A stretch of 64,000 nucleotides of DNA. Origin: Flavobacterium sp. YJ01 (GTDB taxonomy: Bacteria > Bacteroidota > Bacteroidia > Flavobacteriales > Flavobacteriaceae). The position numbers and the translations under genes were made by a program. Within the stretch, counting starts at the first letter, position 1. The number at the start of each line of letters is the position of its first letter. Shown here piece by piece: positions 55,167 through 63,286 of the stretch. The stretch is taken from contig NZ_CP119757.1 of assembly GCF_029320955.1 (NCBI RefSeq), forward strand, positions 3,348,001 through 3,412,000, in the 5' to 3' direction. The notes under the pieces are model-generated. The model had not been told where the DNA came from. It saw only the letters and a program-made list of their open reading frames with translations, and searched no databases.

Positions 55167-57560
55167 ATGTATGTAGTAAAAAGAGATGGCCACAGAGAGC
55201 CCGTAATGTTTGATAAGATTACAGAAAGAATCAAAAAGTTGTGTTACGGCTTAAATGAACTTGTAGATCCTGTTAAGGTAGCCATGAGAGTTATCGAAGG
55301 ATTGTATGATGGGGTTTCTACTTCTGAATTGGATAATCTTGCGGCAGAAACAGCGGCTTCAATGACTATTGCGCATCCAGATTATGCACAATTGGCAGCG
55401 CGTGTGGCAATTTCAAATCTACATTCTAACACTAAAAAATCTTTCTCAGAGACGATGAAAGATATGTACAACTACGTAAATCCAAGAAACGGTCAAGATG
55501 CACCGTTAATTGCTGATGACGTATTTAAAGTGATTCAGGAAAATGCTGCTTTTTTAGATTCTCATATCATTTATACAAGAGATTTTAATTACGATTACTT
55601 TGGTTTCAAAACCTTAGAGCGTTCTTATCTTCTTAAAATAAACGGAAAAATCGTAGAAAGACCACAACATATGTTGATGCGTGTTTCGGTTGGTATTCAC
55701 TTAGACGATTTAAAATCAGTAATTGAAACGTACGATTTAATGTCTAAAAAGTTCTTTACGCACGCAACGCCAACGTTGTTTAATGCTGGAACTCCAAAAC
55801 CTCAAATGTCTTCTTGTTTCCTTTTGGCAATGCAAGATGATAGTATTGACGGAATTTACGATACATTAAAACAAACAGCAAAAATCTCTCAATCAGCGGG
55901 AGGAATCGGACTTTCTATTCATAACGTTCGTGCAACTGGATCTTACATTCGTGGTACAAACGGAACTTCAAACGGAATTGTTCCGATGTTAAGAGTATTC
56001 AACGATACCGCTCGTTATGTAGATCAAGGTGGTGGAAAACGTAAAGGAAGTTTTGCGATTTACATTGAAACATGGCATGCTGATATTTTCGATTTCTTGG
56101 ATTTGAAGAAAAATACAGGAAAAGAAGAAATGCGTGCGAGAGATTTATTCTTCGCTATGTGGACTTCAGATTTATTCATGAAACGTGTTCAAGAAGATTC
56201 AACTTGGACTTTAATGTGTCCAAACGAATGTCCAGGTTTATATGATGTCTACGGAGATGAATTCGAAGCATTATATACAGATTATGAATTTAGAGGAAAA
56301 GGAAGAAAAACAATCCGCGCTCGTGAATTATGGGAAAAAATCCTAGAATCTCAAATCGAGACTGGAACACCATATATGTTGTATAAAGATGCAGCAAACC
56401 GTAAATCGAATCACAAGAATTTAGGAACTATTCGTTCGTCTAACTTGTGTACAGAGATTATGGAGTTTACATCTAAAGATGAAATTGCAGTTTGTAACTT
56501 GGCTTCTATCTCTTTACCAATGTTTATTGATAATGGAAAATTTGATCATGAAGCGCTTTACAACGTTACAAAACGCGTAACTCGTAACTTGAATAAAGTA
56601 ATCGACAGAAATTACTATCCAGTAAAAGAAGCAGAAAACTCAAATATGCGCCACCGTCCAGTTGGTTTAGGTGTGCAAGGTTTAGCAGATGCTTTCATCA
56701 TGTTGCGTATGCCGTTTACAAGCGATGAAGCTAAAAAATTGAACCAAGAGATTTTCGAAACATTATACTTCGCTGCTGTAACTGCTTCTATGGAAATGGC
56801 AAAAGAAGAAGGACCATATTCGACTTTCGAAGGTTCGCCAATGTCACAAGGAGAATTCCAACACAATATGTGGGGAATGAAAGATGAAGAATTATCAGGC
56901 CGTTGGGACTGGGCTTCATTAAGAAAAGAAGTTGTAGAGCATGGAGTTCGTAACTCATTGTTAGTTGCGCCAATGCCAACAGCATCAACTTCTCAGATCT
57001 TAGGAAACAACGAAGCTTTCGAACCTTATACTTCAAACATTTATACACGTCGTGTATTGTCTGGAGAGTTCATCGTAGTAAACAAACATTTACTAGAAGA
57101 CTTAGTAAAACTAGGTTTATGGAACGAAGATTTGAAACAAGAAATTATGCGTCATAACGGATCTGTTCAAAATATTGATAAGATTCCACAAGACTTAAAA
57201 GATCTTTATAAAACAGTTTGGGAAATGTCGATGAAAGATATTATCGATATGTCTCGTCAAAGAGGATATTTCATTGACCAGTCTCAATCGCTAAACTTGT
57301 TCATGCAGGATGCCAACTATTCTAAACTAACGTCAATGCATTTCTACGCTTGGCAGTCTGGTTTGAAGACAGGAATGTATTACCTAAGAACAAAAGCGGC
57401 TGTAGATGCGATTAAATTCACATTAAACAACGATAAAAAAGAAGAAACAGCTCCAACATTAGTTGCAGAAACTGAAGCAATCAGCGTTGAGGATTATAAA
57501 GCTATGCTTTTAAAAGCACAAGCGGCAGATCCTGAAGATTGTGAGATGTGTGGGTCTTAA
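55167..57560 (+). CDS. nrdA: Ribonucleotide reductase class Ia large subunit
   Basis: Reduces ribonucleoside diphosphates, with the radical from NrdB. 797 residues. N-terminal ATP-cone (about 3-90; [17 protein letters not shown]), active-site cysteines in [11 protein letters not shown] and [29 protein letters not shown], and the C-terminal redox pair CEMCGS. Complete, and normal for the family. Confidence 0.96.
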   Translation: MYVVKRDGHREPVMFDKITERIKKLCYGLNELVDPVKVAMRVIEGLYDGVSTSELDNLAAETAASMTIAHPDYAQLAARVAISNLHSNTKKSFSETMKDMYNYVNPRNGQDAPLIADDVFKVIQENAAFLDSHIIYTRDFNYDYFGFKTLERSYLLKINGKIVERPQHMLMRVSVGIHLDDLKSVIETYDLMSKKFFTHATPTLFNAGTPKPQMSSCFLLAMQDDSIDGIYDTLKQTAKISQSAGGIGLSIHNVRATGSYIRGTNGTSNGIVPMLRVFNDTARYVDQGGGKRKGSFAIYIETWHADIFDFLDLKKNTGKEEMRARDLFFAMWTSDLFMKRVQEDSTWTLMCPNECPGLYDVYGDEFEALYTDYEFRGKGRKTIRARELWEKILESQIETGTPYMLYKDAANRKSNHKNLGTIRSSNLCTEIMEFTSKDEIAVCNLASISLPMFIDNGKFDHEALYNVTKRVTRNLNKVIDRNYYPVKEAENSNMRHRPVGLGVQGLADAFIMLRMPFTSDEAKKLNQEIFETLYFAAVTASMEMAKEEGPYSTFEGSPMSQGEFQHNMWGMKDEELSGRWDWASLRKEVVEHGVRNSLLVAPMPTASTSQILGNNEAFEPYTSNIYTRRVLSGEFIVVNKHLLEDLVKLGLWNEDLKQEIMRHNGSVQNIDKIPQDLKDLYKTVWEMSMKDIIDMSRQRGYFIDQSQSLNLFMQDANYSKLTSMHFYAWQSGLKTGMYYLRTKAAVDAIKFTLNNDKKEETAPTLVAETEAISVEDYKAMLLKAQAADPEDCEMCGS

Positions 57561-57596
57561 TGATTTTAGATTGTAGATCTTAGATTATAGATTTTT
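57561..57596. repeat. Heptamer array (GATTTTA units) after nrdA
   Basis: Consecutive units GATTTTA, GATTGTA, GATCTTA, GATTATA, GATTTTT begin at the nrdA stop. Confidence 0.65.
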
Positions 57597-57603
57597 AAAA
57601 TAT

Positions 57604-57637
57604 GAAAAGCAGTTATTGTAATGATAGCTGCTTTTTT
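57604..57637 (+). terminator. Intrinsic terminator of nrdA
   Basis: AAAAGCAGTTAT and ATAGCTGCTTTT arms separated by 7 bases, then a T-run. Confidence 0.75.
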
Positions 57638-57670
57638 TGTTTTAATTTTTCAAAATATATTATTTAAACA

Positions 57671-57743
57671 TAGCCCGTGGTTTCAACCACGGGAACACAA
57701 TGGATTTCCTCAACCCGTTTCCCGTGGTTGAAACCACGGGCTA
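57671..57743. repeat. Paired REP-like palindromes, CCCGTGGTT family
   Basis: Two copies of the 25-base CCCGTGGTTTCAACCACGGG unit in opposite orientation (57671-57695 and 57719-57743), perfect complements of each other, with a 23-base spacer. The third copy is at 19654-19678. Confidence 0.8.
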
Positions 57744-57846
57744 TATTTGATCATGATGGTTCAATGTTGTTTAAACAATATCCCTAAAAATTCCCCGTTC
57801 TAATTATTACCAAAGACTTTAAAATCTCAGCACCTCAGAATCTTAG

Positions 57847-57864
57847 TCCCGATAGCTATCGGGA
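57847..57864. repeat. Short perfect palindrome CCCGATAGCTATCGGG
   Basis: The same 18-base core as at 2021-2042, 65 bases before the DUF1800 gene. Otherwise the 369-base gap holds only repeats. Confidence 0.7.
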
Positions 57865-57929
57865 TAGCATCTTTTAAAAAATTAAACCTTTAAGAGAAAC
57901 TCAAGTCTTATTGTAACAATTTCTGAACG

Positions 57930-59327
57930 ATGAAAAAAAGCAGTCTTTGGTCCTTACGATTAGGTTTTTCAGGAAAACAAACTTCAAAAATTGAAAAACT
58001 CGGCTTAGAAAAATTTCTAAAGCAATCTTATGATTCGAAATTTGATAAAGAAATTCCAAGCTTTCTGCAAGATCAGCCTAAAACTACTTTAGAGTTGAAA
58101 CAAGTTAGGGAAATAATAAAAACTTCAGATCCCGAAACTAAAAAGGAAATTCAGAAAAAAGAAAATCAAGCGACTGCCGAATTTAAAAAATGGTGGATTG
58201 GTAAAATGCGTAACGATGAATTTCCGTTGCGCGAAAACATGGTTTGTTTCTGGCAAAATCATTTTGTTTCGACTTCTCAAAAAGTAAAAATAAATTACTG
58301 GATTTACCAGCATAATATGATTTTACGCGAAAATGCTTTTGGCAATTTTAAAGAATTAACCAAGCAGATTCTAAAATCGAATGCAATGGTTCGGTATCTC
58401 GATAACGGTGACAATAAAAAAGGAAAAGTAAACGAAAACCTAAGCCGTGAATTACTCGAATTATTCACAATCGGAATTGGAAATTACACCGAAGAAGATA
58501 TAAAAAACGGTGCAAAAGCTTTGGCTGGTTTAAATATTGGCGATGAAGGTGCCGTTTATAGAAAAAAAATTGAAGATAACAGCGATAAAATTTACTTCGG
58601 AAAAACCGGAAACTGGAAAGCAGACGATTTAGTCGATATTATTTTCGAACAGAAAAATATTCCGTATCTCATTACCCGAAAAATTTTGAAATGGTTTGTG
58701 TATGATAATCCGCCAGAAGATTTGGTTATTTATTATGGAGATTATTTTCGAAAGCAAAAGTTTGAAATCGAACCTTTATTAACTAAAATCTTTACAGAAG
58801 AATTCAAAAAAGAGAATTCTGGAAATAAAATCAAAAATCCGCTGGTTTATATTTTACAGCTTTGTGAGGAATTGCAGATAAAGAATGTGAATGATGCCGC
58901 AATTATGGCATTTGTAAAACAGCAAGGAATGGATTTGTACAATCAAGTAAATGTAAAAGGCTGGGACGGCGGGAATTCATGGCTCACTTCGCAGATTTAT
59001 CTTCAAAGAAACAATACAGCCGATTTATTATGCAGTGGAAAAAGTCTGAATAGAAAGGTTTTGAAAACAATGGTAAACGGAGTTGAAAAAGAAAAATCAG
59101 AATATGAAAAAACTGCTGTAAAAGTCGTTTTTGATTCGAATGGAAATAATAAAACGATTATTTCTGAATTGTCAGATCGATTGTTGTTTACCGTTAGCGA
59201 TTCGGCTCAGAAAGACATGGAAAATCTTTTGAAATACGATTTTGATCCCAAAGATCCACATGCTGATTTTGCTGTGGTTCGACTTTTCAATTACATCACA
59301 AAACTTCCCGAATATCAATTAATCTAA
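57930..59327 (+). CDS. DUF1800 family protein
   Basis: 465 residues, no clear signal peptide. Landmarks of DUF1800 are visible: FLKQSYDS near the N-terminus, LRENMVCFWQNHFVST, SRELLELFTIGIGNYTEEDI and WDGGNSWLTSQIYLQR. The function is unknown; the family often pairs with DUF1501 in Bacteroidota and Planctomycetes, as here (12 bases downstream). Confidence 0.88.
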   Translation: MKKSSLWSLRLGFSGKQTSKIEKLGLEKFLKQSYDSKFDKEIPSFLQDQPKTTLELKQVREIIKTSDPETKKEIQKKENQATAEFKKWWIGKMRNDEFPLRENMVCFWQNHFVSTSQKVKINYWIYQHNMILRENAFGNFKELTKQILKSNAMVRYLDNGDNKKGKVNENLSRELLELFTIGIGNYTEEDIKNGAKALAGLNIGDEGAVYRKKIEDNSDKIYFGKTGNWKADDLVDIIFEQKNIPYLITRKILKWFVYDNPPEDLVIYYGDYFRKQKFEIEPLLTKIFTEEFKKENSGNKIKNPLVYILQLCEELQIKNVNDAAIMAFVKQQGMDLYNQVNVKGWDGGNSWLTSQIYLQRNNTADLLCSGKSLNRKVLKTMVNGVEKEKSEYEKTAVKVVFDSNGNNKTIISELSDRLLFTVSDSAQKDMENLLKYDFDPKDPHADFAVVRLFNYITKLPEYQLI

Positions 59328-59339
59328 AAAGGAGTAATC

Positions 59340-60506
59340 ATGAACAGAAGAAATTTTCTAACACTGACAGGAACTTTTACTGGCGGATTGCTTGTACTTC
59401 CTGATTTTTTACACGCTTTTGGTTCTCAGAACAATTTGGTTGTGGGAGAACAATGCATTGTTTTTGTCCAGTTAAATGGAGGAAACGATGGTTTAAATAC
59501 TTTTATTCCATACGATGATCCTTTATATTATGATTTGCGAACGAAGATTGCTTTAAATAAAGATGCAGTTGTCGGGAAGAATAAAGGAATGGCATTTCAT
59601 CCTTCGTTAAAAGATTTTGCTCAAATGCAGCAAAATGGCGATTTAACGGTAATTCAGAATGTCGGTTATCCAGAACCGATTCGTTCGCATTTTAGAAGTC
59701 AGGAAATTTGGCAAACAGCAACGGATTCTAATAAATATGTAAATGAAGGCTGGCTCGGAAGATTTTTGGATCTGCAATGCAACGGTCATCAGGCAACGGC
59801 GGGAATCAATTTAGATTCGATTGATAATTTGGCTTTAAAAGGTGTTGAACCGAATTTTATAACCGTAAAAGATCCAGATCGATTTAAGGTAAAACCAAAA
59901 GATGAAGATGTAACTTTATCTAAAAATCCGCATTTGGATTTTGTTCGAAAAATTGCCAATTCGGTAACCGAAGGTTCGGGTGAAATCCAGAAAGCTTTGA
60001 CAAAATCTAAAACAGAAATCAGTTATCCAAAAACAGAATTGTCGAAAAATTTAGAATGGATTGCGAGATTGATAAAAGGAAATTTAAACTCAAAAGTATA
60101 TTACACATCCTTAAACGGATTTGATACACACGATAATCAACTTTCTATTCACGAACGAAAACTAACTGATTTAAATGATTCTTTATTTAGTTTTTATTCT
60201 GATTTAAAAGAAGCGAAGTTATTGCAAAATGTCACAGTTGTCGTTTTCTCGGAATTCGGAAGACGCGCAAAAGACAACGGAAACGGAACCGATCACGGAA
60301 CCGCGGCGCCAATGTTTATTATTGGAGGAAATAACAAAGGAACCATTTTAGGGAAAAATCCAAATCTAGCAGACTTAGATAACGGCGATTTAAAATACGA
60401 AATTGATTTTAGAAGTGTATACGCCTCTTTATTAAAAGAAAAAATGAATTTTGATTATGCTAAAATCGGGATTATGAATAAACCTGTTTCGGGGTTGTTT
60501 GCATAA
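59340..60506 (+). CDS. DUF1501 family protein, Tat-type leader
   Basis: 388 residues. The N-terminus MNRRNFLTLTGTFTGGLLVL carries a twin-arginine-type signal, so the folded protein is probably moved to the periplasm. Motifs of DUF1501 (LNGGNDGLNTFIPYDD, RSHFRSQEIWQ, VVVFSEFGRRAKDNG, DHGTAAPMFIIGG) place it in the alkaline-phosphatase/sulfatase-like fold. The substrate is unknown. It forms a two-gene operon with the DUF1800 gene upstream. Confidence 0.9.
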   Translation: MNRRNFLTLTGTFTGGLLVLPDFLHAFGSQNNLVVGEQCIVFVQLNGGNDGLNTFIPYDDPLYYDLRTKIALNKDAVVGKNKGMAFHPSLKDFAQMQQNGDLTVIQNVGYPEPIRSHFRSQEIWQTATDSNKYVNEGWLGRFLDLQCNGHQATAGINLDSIDNLALKGVEPNFITVKDPDRFKVKPKDEDVTLSKNPHLDFVRKIANSVTEGSGEIQKALTKSKTEISYPKTELSKNLEWIARLIKGNLNSKVYYTSLNGFDTHDNQLSIHERKLTDLNDSLFSFYSDLKEAKLLQNVTVVVFSEFGRRAKDNGNGTDHGTAAPMFIIGGNNKGTILGKNPNLADLDNGDLKYEIDFRSVYASLLKEKMNFDYAKIGIMNKPVSGLFA

Positions 60507-60516
60507 TCGCAATCTT

Positions 60517-60616
60517 GTCATTTCGAGGAACGAGAAATCTTCGCGAGTAACTCCGCAATCTAAATCGCCAATCTTTGTCGAGCCACTCGTGGAGATTTCT
60601 CGTTCCTCGAAATGAC
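60517..60616. repeat. Inverted repeat, TCATTTCG family
   Basis: Perfect 24-base arms 60517-60540 and 60593-60616 (GTCATTTCGAGGAACGAGAA and complement). The 571-base gap 60507-61077 also holds GC-poor repeat debris up to about 60770, then the pheA promoter, leader peptide and attenuator. Confidence 0.85.
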
Positions 60617-60871
60617 AAAAATGGTGGTTTAATATTGTCAATGAAATTAATTAGGACTAACAATTTGCGCTAATTCGTGAATTGCTTCGCCTATTCGCTA
60701 TCGCTCGGGTAGTGGCGAAAAAAACTTAGCGCCTTAGCATCTCAGTACCTAAGAACCTCTCGAAACCACATTGTATATATCTCATTTTAAGCCGATTTTT
60801 TTATATTATCATACAAAACCTGCTAAATTTGTTAAGAAATCCTTTTTTGTTTCATAAAATGCAATCTTTTT

Positions 60872-60902
60872 TTTGGTGCACTAAAAATAATTTATACATT
60901 CG
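60872..60902 (+). promoter_or_regulatory. Promoter of the pheA operon
   Basis: TTTG at 60872-60875 and TACATTCG at 60895-60902 (one mismatch to TAnnTTTG) with a 19-base spacer. The predicted RNA starts about 25 bases before the leader peptide ATG. Confidence 0.65.
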
Positions 60903-60930
60903 CAGAGAATTTAAAAAATAACACAAACAA

Positions 60931-61011
60931 ATGGCAACTAACCGTTTTTATTTTAGCAACAACTTTTATTTCTTCTTTAGTAGAAGTGAGGATTGTGCTA
61001 TGGTTATTTGA
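60931..61011 (+). CDS. Phe/Tyr-rich leader peptide of the pheA operon (26 aa)
   Basis: A 26-codon frame from ATG to TGA with Phe at 6, 8, 12, 14, 15 and 16 and Tyr at 7 and 13. Codons 20-22 contain AGGATTGT, complementary to the 5' arm of the terminator before pheA. A ribosome stalled for lack of charged tRNA-Phe or tRNA-Tyr would leave this segment free, whereas one that reads through would cover it. Confidence 0.8.
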   Translation: MATNRFYFSNNFYFFFSRSEDCAMVI

Positions 61012-61071
61012 AAAATATAAAAGACAAATAAAACTAATATACAATCCTGATGCAAATCAGGATTTTTTTTT
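60989..61071 (+). promoter_or_regulatory. Attenuator of the pheA operon
   Basis: Terminator: AATCCTGA (61043-61050), loop TGCAAA, TCAGGATT (61057-61064), then a T-run to 61071. Antiterminator: AGGATTGT (60989-60996) pairs exactly with ACAATCCT (61041-61048) and so takes the 5' arm. The pheA ATG follows the T-run by 6 bases. Confidence 0.8.
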
Positions 61072-61077
61072 GAATAT

Positions 61078-61917
61078 ATGACAACGAAAATTGCAATACA
61101 AGGTATTAAAGGATCATTTCATCATCAGGTTGTAAAAGAGTATTTCTCTGAAAATGTGGATATTGATGAATGTTTGTCTTTTGAAGAATTGATCGACAGC
61201 CTTATTGCCGGAAAATCTGATCAAGCTGTTATGGCGATCGAAAATTCAATTGCAGGTCCAATTATTCCGAATTATGCTTTGATCGACAAGAATAATTTAC
61301 ACATAATCGGAGAGCATTATTTAAACATTCAGCAGAATTTAATGGCTTTAAAAGGTCAGAAAATTGAAGATATAAAAGAAGTTCATTCACACCCAATGGC
61401 ACTTTTGCAGTGTATGGATTTCCTTAAACAATATCCGAATATCAAATTGATTGAGGATAAAGATACAGCTGAAACTGCAAGAAGAATTCAGGAAAAACAA
61501 TTAACCGGAATTGCAGCAATTGCAAGTGTAACCGCTTCTGAAATGTACGATCTGGATATTATCGCGTCATCGATTCAAACAATTAAAAACAATATGACGC
61601 GTTTCGTAATCATTAAAAAGCAAAATTCATTTTTGCCAGAAAGCGAAATCAACAGAGCGTCAATCAAATTTGAATTAGATCACAAAAGAGGAAGTTTAGC
61701 AGCAGTTTTGAATGTAATGAGCGATTGCAAATTGAATTTAACAAAAATCCAGTCTCTTCCAAAAATTGAAACACCTTGGAAATATTCTTTCTTCGTAGAT
61801 GTGACATTTGAGAAATACGAAGATTTTGCAAAAGCCAAAGCCCTATTAAATATAATGGCAGAATATTTTAAAGTGTTGGGAGAATATAAGAATACAAAAC
61901 CACTTAGTGAGTCATAA
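61078..61917 (+). CDS. pheA: Prephenate dehydratase
   Basis: Turns prephenate into phenylpyruvate. 279 residues, with no chorismate mutase domain. The catalytic domain (about 1-180) shows GIKGSFHHQVVKEYF, AIENSIAGPI and the TRF motif (NNMTRFVIIKK). The C-terminal ACT domain (about 195-275) has QSLP where well-studied enzymes have ESRP, a motif tied to Phe binding, so feedback may differ. The T-run of the attenuator ends 6 bases before the start codon. An aminotransferase gene follows after 90 bases. Confidence 0.94.
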   Translation: MTTKIAIQGIKGSFHHQVVKEYFSENVDIDECLSFEELIDSLIAGKSDQAVMAIENSIAGPIIPNYALIDKNNLHIIGEHYLNIQQNLMALKGQKIEDIKEVHSHPMALLQCMDFLKQYPNIKLIEDKDTAETARRIQEKQLTGIAAIASVTASEMYDLDIIASSIQTIKNNMTRFVIIKKQNSFLPESEINRASIKFELDHKRGSLAAVLNVMSDCKLNLTKIQSLPKIETPWKYSFFVDVTFEKYEDFAKAKALLNIMAEYFKVLGEYKNTKPLSES

Positions 61918-61999
61918 AGTTGAAAAGCCGAAAGTCTTAAAGTCAAAAAAATAAAGAGTTTAAAAAGCCTAAAGCCTAAAGCTTACGGCCTAAAGCAAA
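61918..61999. repeat. Heptamer arrays (AAAGTC and CTAAAGC units) within the aromatic operon
   Basis: Units of AAAGTC (61933-61950) and CTAAAGC (about 61969-61997) repeat with 7-base spacing between pheA and the aminotransferase gene. Confidence 0.6.
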
Positions 62000-62007
62000 T
62001 AAAAACA

Positions 62008-63153
62008 ATGATTACAACAGCAAAACGATTAGACACAGTTGAAGAATACTACTTCTCATCAAAACTAAGAGAAGTTCGTCAGTTGATGTCTGAAGGAAAA
62101 TCGATCATCAATATGGGAATTGGAAGCCCTGATTTGAGTCCGTCAAAAGCAGTAATTGAAGCAGTCGCTGCAGCAATTCAAGACGAAAGCGGGCATGGTT
62201 ATCAAAGCTATCAGGGATTACCAGAAATGAGGCAAGCGATGGCAGATTTTTATCGTGATCAGTTTGGTGTTGAAGTGAATCCGAATAATGAGATTTTACC
62301 ATTAATGGGTTCGAAAGAAGGAATTATGCACATTTCGTTAGCTTTTTTAAATGAAGGCGATCACGTTTTAATTCCTAATCCGGGGTATCCAACTTATACT
62401 TCGGTAACCAATTTGGTTCAGGCAGTTCCGGTTTATTATGACTTGAAAGAAGAAAATGGCTGGGAACCGGATTTTGAAGCTTTAGAAAAATTAGATCTTT
62501 CGAAAGTAAAAATTATGTGGCTTGGATATCCTCACATGCCGACAGGAGCGAGAGGAAGTTTAGCGTTATTTGAAAAATTGGTTGCTTTTGCTAAAAAACA
62601 CAATATATTATTGATCAACGACAATCCGTATAGTTTTGTTTTGAATGATAATCCGATGAGTTTATTGCAAGTTGAAGGTGCGAAAGACGTGGCTTTAGAA
62701 TTGAATTCGTTAAGTAAAACATTCAACATGGCAGGCTGGAGAGTCGGAATGGTTTTAGGAAATCCTGAAATTATCGATGCAGTCCTAAAAGTAAAAAGCA
62801 ACATGGACAGCGGAATGTTCTACGGAATTCAAAAAGGCGCAATCGCAGCATTAAAATGCGACAAGTCTTGGTTTGAAGACCAAAACAAAATTTACAGATG
62901 CCGTAGAGAATTAACGGAGAAATTAGCAGAAAAGCTAAACTGTAAAGTGTATAAAGAAGGAGTTGGGCTTTTTGTTTGGGCAAAATTGCCAGAAGGAATC
63001 GAATCAGCAGAGAAGTTCATTGACGAAATATTATATGAGAAGCATATTTTCATTACACCGGGAACCATTTTTGGCAGCAACGGCGAAGGTTATATCAGAT
63101 TCTCATTGTGTGTGAAAGAAGAAAAAGTACAAGAAGCGATAGATCGATTTTGA
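62008..63153 (+). CDS. PLP-dependent aminotransferase (aromatic amino acid type)
   Basis: Class I/II aminotransferase of 381 residues. The PLP-binding lysine is in SLSKTFNMAGWRVG (about residue 233). PNPGYPTY and NDNPYSFVL are the usual cofactor and substrate-site segments. It lies between pheA and tyrA, so it probably converts phenylpyruvate and hydroxyphenylpyruvate to Phe and Tyr. This is inferred from position; related enzymes also act on aspartate or histidinol phosphate. Confidence 0.9.
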   Translation: MITTAKRLDTVEEYYFSSKLREVRQLMSEGKSIINMGIGSPDLSPSKAVIEAVAAAIQDESGHGYQSYQGLPEMRQAMADFYRDQFGVEVNPNNEILPLMGSKEGIMHISLAFLNEGDHVLIPNPGYPTYTSVTNLVQAVPVYYDLKEENGWEPDFEALEKLDLSKVKIMWLGYPHMPTGARGSLALFEKLVAFAKKHNILLINDNPYSFVLNDNPMSLLQVEGAKDVALELNSLSKTFNMAGWRVGMVLGNPEIIDAVLKVKSNMDSGMFYGIQKGAIAALKCDKSWFEDQNKIYRCRRELTEKLAEKLNCKVYKEGVGLFVWAKLPEGIESAEKFIDEILYEKHIFITPGTIFGSNGEGYIRFSLCVKEEKVQEAIDRF

Positions 63154-63155
63154 AA

Positions 63156-63186
63156 ATTTTAGATATCAGATTTTAGATTTTAGATT
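63156..63186. repeat. Heptamer array (GATTTTA units)
   Basis: Units GATATCA, GATTTTA, GATTTTA, GATTGTC follow the aminotransferase stop and run into the inverted repeat at 63187. Confidence 0.6.
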
Positions 63187-63252
63187 GTCAGGCTGAGCGA
63201 AGTCGAAGCCCGCGTTCCAATTGGAAAGCCCTTCGACTTCGCTCAGGGTGAC
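63187..63252. repeat. Inverted repeat, CTGAGCGAAGTCGAAG family
   Basis: Arms 63187-63208 and 63231-63252, core CTGAGCGAAGTCGAAG, with one or two mismatches. It sits inside the aromatic operon between the aminotransferase gene and tyrA, so readthrough must cross it. Confidence 0.85.
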
Positions 63253-63286
63253 AAATAAAAAAACAAGATTTGAAAATTAAAGAAAT

